From an uncultured Actinomycetes bacterium (lineage in GTDB: Bacteria; Actinomycetota; Acidimicrobiia; Acidimicrobiales; RAAP-2), in contig CAIQUD010000097.1 of assembly GCA_903874965.1 (NCBI GenBank), forward strand, positions 1 to 35,825: a DNA stretch of 35,825 bases. Direction: 5' to 3'. This document shows, piece by piece, positions 31,975 through 35,825 of the stretch; position 1 is the first letter of the stretch; every line of letters starts with the position of its first letter. The translations under genes were made by a program, and so were the position numbers. A model generated the notes under the pieces. It was given only the letters and a program-made list of their open reading frames with translations. It had not been told where the DNA came from and ran no database searches.

Positions 31975-32433
31975 ATGAATACAGGAAGCCCGCAAGTCTC
32001 GATCACGCGGCTTGTCAACGCACCTCGGAAGGTTGTCTACCAAGCGTTTGCGAATCCTGACCACTTTTCGCTCTGGTGGGGGCCTTTTGAAAACGTCCTC
32101 CCTCGCGAGGACATCTCGTTTGACTTGCGCTCAGGTGGCTACATGCAGTGGAGGGAGTTCTTCCCCGCTGAACCTGAAGTTTGGACGATCGGTCGAATTG
32201 ATCTCACCGATGTCGTTGAGGAAGAACTGCTTGATGGCGCAATGCAGATTGCTGGGAACCTGCCCGGTGGGTTCGAACCCTTCGAGACGAGAATGCGGAT
32301 TGAATTTTACGATCAGGGTGATCGTGCAACACGACTCGAGATCTTCCAATGGCTTCCTGACGGCTATGCCGCTGCGACTGAAGGTGGTTGGGGAGAGTCA
32401 CTCACCAAACTTGACGCAACACTCATTGGCTGA
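31975..32433 (+). CDS. AHSA1-type SRPBCC protein
   Basis: 152 residues. The opening ITRLVNAPRKVVYQAFANPDHFSLWWGP is the Aha1/AHSA1 pattern in SRPBCC proteins (start strand then helix, WWGP). It is followed by REDISFDLRSGGYMQW and the C-terminal helix GWGESLTKLDATL. These bind hydrophobic ligands or regulate partners. ATG 31975 has GAGGA 5 nt upstream; ATG 31963 is alternative. It is divergent from the GNAT operon. Confidence 0.85.
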   Translation: MNTGSPQVSITRLVNAPRKVVYQAFANPDHFSLWWGPFENVLPREDISFDLRSGGYMQWREFFPAEPEVWTIGRIDLTDVVEEELLDGAMQIAGNLPGGFEPFETRMRIEFYDQGDRATRLEIFQWLPDGYAAATEGGWGESLTKLDATLIG

Positions 32434-32481
32434 TCGACGGCGTCAGTCACTCGCTCGATCCTTGAGCGCTGGAGAGAATCG

Positions 32482-33969
32482 TTAGACGGCCCCGGTACCT
32501 TCAAACGTCAAGAACTCGTCGCGAACAGGTGCAGTCGGCAGGCGATCCTTTTCGGACCAAAAGTCAATGTCGTAACACCATGGTTCTTCGGAACTCGAAC
32601 GCGGAACTCGAGCTGCCGATCGGACGAGATACCCAGGTGAGAATTCTGAGGGATCGACGAACGGACTCAGCTCCAAAGAGGAGCGCTTCTCGTTCAGGCG
32701 AGGCACCACGCTGGTCGATCCCGAAGTCTTCAGTTCATCGAGCAACCTGAGCACGAAGTTGCTGACGAGCTCCACACGCATGGTCCAACTGAGTCGGAGA
32801 GCTCCAAACGTCCATGCCAAGTTTGGAATGTCGGAGAACATGATCCCGCGGTAGGTGACGGTGGAAGAAAAATCGACAGGGACACCGTCGAGATCAAAGG
32901 CTGCCTCTCCAAAAATACTGAGATCGAATCCGGTCGCCGTGATGATCACGTCGGCATCGATCTCGATTCCTCCGGCAGTTCGCACCCCGCTTGGTGTGAC
33001 CGTTTCAATATGATCGGTCACCATCGTGACGTCGCCTCTGCTGATGGCGGCAAAGAGATCGCCATTCAGAATGCGGCAAATTCGCTGATCTGCAGGTTCA
33101 TGGTGCGGCGTGAAATGAGAGGCAATGTCATAGCCCTCAGGAAGCTGCGCAGCGACCTGACCAATGAGGGCATCTCGAACTGGACCCGGGAAATGCTTCG
33201 CTGTCGCCGTGATGCTCTCCATATCTTTGACGGCTTTGCGTCGCAAGATCTCGTGGATCCATTCGGGTGGCGTTTCGAGACCACGCAATTGCGTGGCGAG
33301 ATCATCTTCATTGGCACTTTGGAAGTAATACGTTGGCGACCGCTGCAACAGGGTCACGTGGGCACACTCGGAGGCAATAGCTGGAACAAGTGTGGCGGCG
33401 GTCGCGCCTGAACCAATGACGAGGACTCGCTTTCCTTCAATTTCTGGCTGTGCTGGCCAATGCTGCGGGTGAATCCATCGACCTTCAAAGGACTCCATTC
33501 CAGGCCAGTTGGGTCGGTGGGGCTCATCGTGGCGGTAGTAGCCGTGACACATCCAGAGAAACGAAGCGGTCATGGTTTCTGTTGCAAGGACGTCGCCGGA
33601 TTGAACGTCGAAGGTCAACGTCCAGCGTTGCTCCTCGGTTGACCAAGACGCCGAGACGAGTCGACGGTGAAACAGGAAGTGGGCGCCAAGGTCGTTTTCG
33701 TCAATGACCTCCGTCAAGTACTCGAGGATTTCTTGACCGCTTGCATAAGGGACACCAGTCCACGGCTTGAAGGAGTATCCCAACGTGAAAACTTCAGTAT
33801 CGGACCGAACGCCTGGGAACGTGTGGGTTCTCCAGGTTCCACCAGGTCCGTCGAGGGCATCGACAACGACGAAGTCCCTTGGGGTCTCACTGTTCTTCAG
33901 TTCGTACGCCGCATGGATGCCAGCAATGCCGGCACCGATGACGACAACTTCATGATGCGCGGAAGACAT
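32482..33969 (-). CDS. Baeyer-Villiger-type flavin monooxygenase
   Basis: 495 residues, FAD- and NADPH-dependent. First Rossmann GAGIAG (12-17), then the BVMO fingerprint FxGxxxHxxxWP fully met at 161-172 (FEGRWIHPQHWP), then second Rossmann GSGATAA (187-193) and ITATGFD late. It closely resembles EtaA/BVMO-type enzymes that turn ketones to esters or oxidise thioamides and S/N compounds. The start is ATG 33969. No linked regulator is visible. The substrate is unknown. Confidence 0.92.
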   Translation of the reverse strand: MSSAHHEVVVIGAGIAGIHAAYELKNSETPRDFVVVDALDGPGGTWRTHTFPGVRSDTEVFTLGYSFKPWTGVPYASGQEILEYLTEVIDENDLGAHFLFHRRLVSASWSTEEQRWTLTFDVQSGDVLATETMTASFLWMCHGYYRHDEPHRPNWPGMESFEGRWIHPQHWPAQPEIEGKRVLVIGSGATAATLVPAIASECAHVTLLQRSPTYYFQSANEDDLATQLRGLETPPEWIHEILRRKAVKDMESITATAKHFPGPVRDALIGQVAAQLPEGYDIASHFTPHHEPADQRICRILNGDLFAAISRGDVTMVTDHIETVTPSGVRTAGGIEIDADVIITATGFDLSIFGEAAFDLDGVPVDFSSTVTYRGIMFSDIPNLAWTFGALRLSWTMRVELVSNFVLRLLDELKTSGSTSVVPRLNEKRSSLELSPFVDPSEFSPGYLVRSAARVPRSSSEEPWCYDIDFWSEKDRLPTAPVRDEFLTFEGTGAV

Positions 33970-34212
33970 TGATTGACCTCGTTTGGGAGAGTGGGTGCGT
34001 CCGCGAACTCGGGAGCCGTCGAAGTTTACGGCATCGTCATTCGGCGACAGATTCCTCGCAGCTCACGTGGAAGTTGCTCCGTTACTCACAATGATCCTGC
34101 TCCAGCATTGCGAGGAGAGATCTCTTCAGGTCGAGCGAACAGCAGTTGAAGCGCCCATTCTGACGAGTGCGCGGATTCTTGTAGTTCCGAAACTCAGAAG
34201 TACTCTTCGTCA

Positions 34213-35187
34213 ATGGTCCAGACATTTCGCGAGCTCTCTGAAGATGAGCAAATCAAAGAACTCACCGCCCTCGCACGAGTGTTCTTGACCAAATACGACC
34301 TAACGCCCGCGTCCGTAGAGATGATCAACCACGGTTACAACTCAACCTTGGGCATCGTGACTGATGCAGGAACGAAGTACGCGCTTCGCATCAATGTCAA
34401 CTCACCTCGATCTGACGCAAACCTTCGGGCAGAGATTGCGTGGATCCTTGCGCTGAATCACGAAGGCTCCATATCGCTTCCGCGGCCAATTCCGACGTCA
34501 GATGGCGACCTCATTGCCTATGCGTGGAGCGAGGTGCTCGACCGGACTACTCCCGCAATCTTGTTCTCCTGGCTCGAAGGCAGCGAGGTCGATGACCTCG
34601 AAAACTTCGGTGAGCCACTGTTGTCGACTGGGCGCTTGATGGCGAACCTTCATCGCCTTGGGCGAGATTTCAGAATGCCGGACGACGCAGCCCTTAAAAC
34701 CTTCGATGATGTGCTGTGGGGATTCGACGATCACCTCCGCACGCTTGAGGGTCCCCTCGGCCAAGCAGACCGTGGCCTCTTCACGAACGCATTGTCGAGA
34801 ATTTCTTCAACCGTGGATCGCCTCTACGGATCAACCCCATCGCAGATCATTCATGCAGACATTCACGGTGGAAACTTGATGTGGCACGACGACACCATCT
34901 CGGTCTTTGACTTTGATGACTGTGGAATTGGCTTGCCAATCCAAGACCTCGGTGTGTCGTTGTATTACTTCAGGGAACCAGAAAACCGAGCCAAGTTTCT
35001 TGAGGGTTACACCCAAGTGGCAGAACTCCCACCTCACGAAGATGGTGACCTGCAAACACTCTTCCTGCAGCGTCGCCTACAACTCCTCAACTATCTCCTC
35101 GAGTCCGAGACAGCCTCGCACCAAGAGATGATTGAACCGTTCCTTGACATCTCAAGGACAGAAGCGACCGCATTTCTCGAGAGCTAA
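34213..35187 (+). CDS. APH-type phosphotransferase
   Basis: 324 residues, kinase-like fold. N-lobe: INHGYNSTLGIVTDAGTKYALRIN (Lys56 is the likely ATP Lys). Catalytic loop HADIHGGN with His214, Asp216 and Asn221, and the metal motif FDFDDCG (232-238). This is the usual aminoglycoside/homoserine/choline kinase pattern. Sugar, choline-like or other small-molecule substrates are possible, and resistance cannot be inferred. ATG 34213 lacks a clear ribosome site. The 240 bases upstream hold nothing recognised. Confidence 0.88.
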   Translation: MVQTFRELSEDEQIKELTALARVFLTKYDLTPASVEMINHGYNSTLGIVTDAGTKYALRINVNSPRSDANLRAEIAWILALNHEGSISLPRPIPTSDGDLIAYAWSEVLDRTTPAILFSWLEGSEVDDLENFGEPLLSTGRLMANLHRLGRDFRMPDDAALKTFDDVLWGFDDHLRTLEGPLGQADRGLFTNALSRISSTVDRLYGSTPSQIIHADIHGGNLMWHDDTISVFDFDDCGIGLPIQDLGVSLYYFREPENRAKFLEGYTQVAELPPHEDGDLQTLFLQRRLQLLNYLLESETASHQEMIEPFLDISRTEATAFLES

Positions 35188-35653
35188 CTCCGGGACCTCT
35201 CGAAGAAAAACGCTCCAGCACGGAGTAGCCGCCTCCGCTCCGTTCAGAACAATGGCGGAACGTCACGATGTCGAGATCAAGTCTTGCTGAGCGGAACTTG
35301 GCGGTTGGCCAGATCTCGCTGCTGGCGATGACACCCTCACCCCACCGTCGGCACTCTTCTTCAATGAACGGAACTTTCCACTCGTCGAAATCGTCAAGAT
35401 TCCAGGGAATTACTTCGACGCGTATGGAGCTATTTTTTCCCCGAAAGCTGCGTTGCAGCCATCAGCTTCCTCGAACGTCATCTGCAAGAGTAGGGACAAC
35501 AAACCACACGGAGCCAGAGGGAGCGAGAACATTGAACGAGTTCAACCTGTTGACATCAAGCAACAGTGACCCAGTCAGGACTCGATCGCGCGGGCAAGGA
35601 CGGTTCATCAATGCTTGAAATGCGAGAAGAGTGCGAGCGCTGCCACGCTTCAT
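35188..35653 (-). pseudogene. Coding-like decayed frame of unknown family
   Basis: One minus-strand frame reads like protein on both sides of a TGA at 35464-35462. From 35653 it gives TGSLLLDVNRLNSFNVLAPSG and VWFVVPTLADDV. After the stop it runs RVEVIPWNLDDFDEWKVPF, EEECRRWGEGVIASSEIW and KFRSARLDLDIVTFRH to about 35240. A neighbouring frame around the stop gives MTFEEADGCNAAFGEKIAP, so a frameshift is as likely as a nonsense change. No start codon lies just after the stop. I do not recognise the protein. The region otherwise would be a 420-base gap between the phosphotransferase and DUF1272. Confidence 0.35.
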
Positions 35654-35790
35654 TGGCGCCAGAGACTACTGAGGCGTTCATCTGTAGCTTCGAGTGCACG
35701 TGGTGTCGGACATGTGCGGACACCTTGCAGCATGTCTGCCCAAATTGTGGCGGTGAACTCGTTGCACGACCTACTCGTCAAACGGGCTGA
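35611..35790 (+). CDS. DUF1272 zinc-binding small protein
   Basis: 59 residues. The whole chain matches DUF1272: MLEMREECERCHASL, then AFICSFECTWCRTCADT and VCPNCGGELVARPTR. Eight Cys in CxxC-type pairs (ERCHAS, CSFECTWCRTC, CPNCGG) probably bind two zinc ions. Function unknown. AAGGA lies about 10 nt before ATG 35611; an in-frame upstream GTG/ATG would add a non-family leader. Confidence 0.9.
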   Translation: MLEMREECERCHASLAPETTEAFICSFECTWCRTCADTLQHVCPNCGGELVARPTRQTG

Positions 35791-35825
35791 CCAACCGAAG
35801 CTAAGGCCAGCCAGAAGTAGCTCCC

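Noticed and set aside
35268-35618. 116-codon plus-strand frame before DUF1272
   Set aside because: Ser/Arg-rich composition typical of a wrong frame; the opposite strand looks more protein-like.

Overview
The window looks like accessory-rich chromosome from an actinomycete (Actinomycetota), perhaps Acidimicrobiia. It is moderately GC-rich by eye. The evidence for the phylum is an InhA-type enoyl reductase, an F420-type LLM oxidoreductase, an F420/PPOX-type oxidoreductase, a thiolase-like protein of the mycobacterial TLP1 type, a DUF6671 protein, and GTG starts with GGAGG-type ribosome sites. The class assignment is inference. I saw no rRNA, tRNA, CRISPR array, IS element or phage gene. Nearly every gene is a single small enzyme or a short operon, often with its own divergent or co-transcribed repressor.

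Layout. 1-600: a VapBC toxin-antitoxin pair (toxin cut by the window edge). 880-1260: a decayed KdpE/OmpR-type response regulator. 1294-3537: a DHA2-family drug exporter and a DUF1801 protein. 3538-4203: a long non-coding stretch. It carries one of two pairs of a 27-bp repeat; the other pair is at 643-787, and both pairs have exactly 118 bp between copies. 4129-6094: an HxlR-controlled regulon. An SDR-type reductase and the hxlR gene form one operon and a DUF1330 gene forms another, and both lie behind a near-identical promoter/operator. 6100-9903: a glutathione-S-transferase-like remnant, an aldo/keto reductase, a DUF389 membrane protein, and a PhyH-type dioxygenase with an apparent SCP2-like N-terminal domain. 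9947-11834: an alpha/beta hydrolase and a limonene-epoxide-hydrolase family protein overlapping by 4 nt. A TetR gene diverges from them, and two identical perfect 14-bp palindromes lie between.

11963-15752: DUF2200, a conserved unknown, a carboxymuconolactone-decarboxylase family protein divergent from a second HxlR regulator across an 11-bp inverted repeat, a VOC protein, DUF4287, and a UDG-superfamily protein with a likely Fe-S cluster. 15926-20807 (minus strand): the most coherent system in the window. A winged-helix regulator is followed by DabB and DabA (energy-coupled inorganic-carbon uptake) and then the InhA-type FabI. The dabB promoter has a perfect 7-bp-arm palindrome in its spacer and appears almost leaderless. 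20855-24715: DUF6671, a thiolase-like protein without canonical catalytic cysteines, an SDR and an SRPBCC protein, plausibly a lipid or CoA-ester module.

24950-35825: a DUF6325/SHOCT pair, a RibD/DHFR-like reductase, an ABM monooxygenase, a small membrane protein, a DUF2252 kinase-like protein, an LLM oxidoreductase, an F420/PPOX protein, a GNAT plus NmrA-like operon, an AHSA1-type SRPBCC protein, a Baeyer-Villiger-type monooxygenase, an APH-type phosphotransferase, a coding-like decayed frame, and DUF1272. The overall theme is detoxification and lipid/xenobiotic chemistry under local repressors, with inorganic-carbon uptake next to fatty-acid synthesis. All assignments come from reading motifs; no database search was run.
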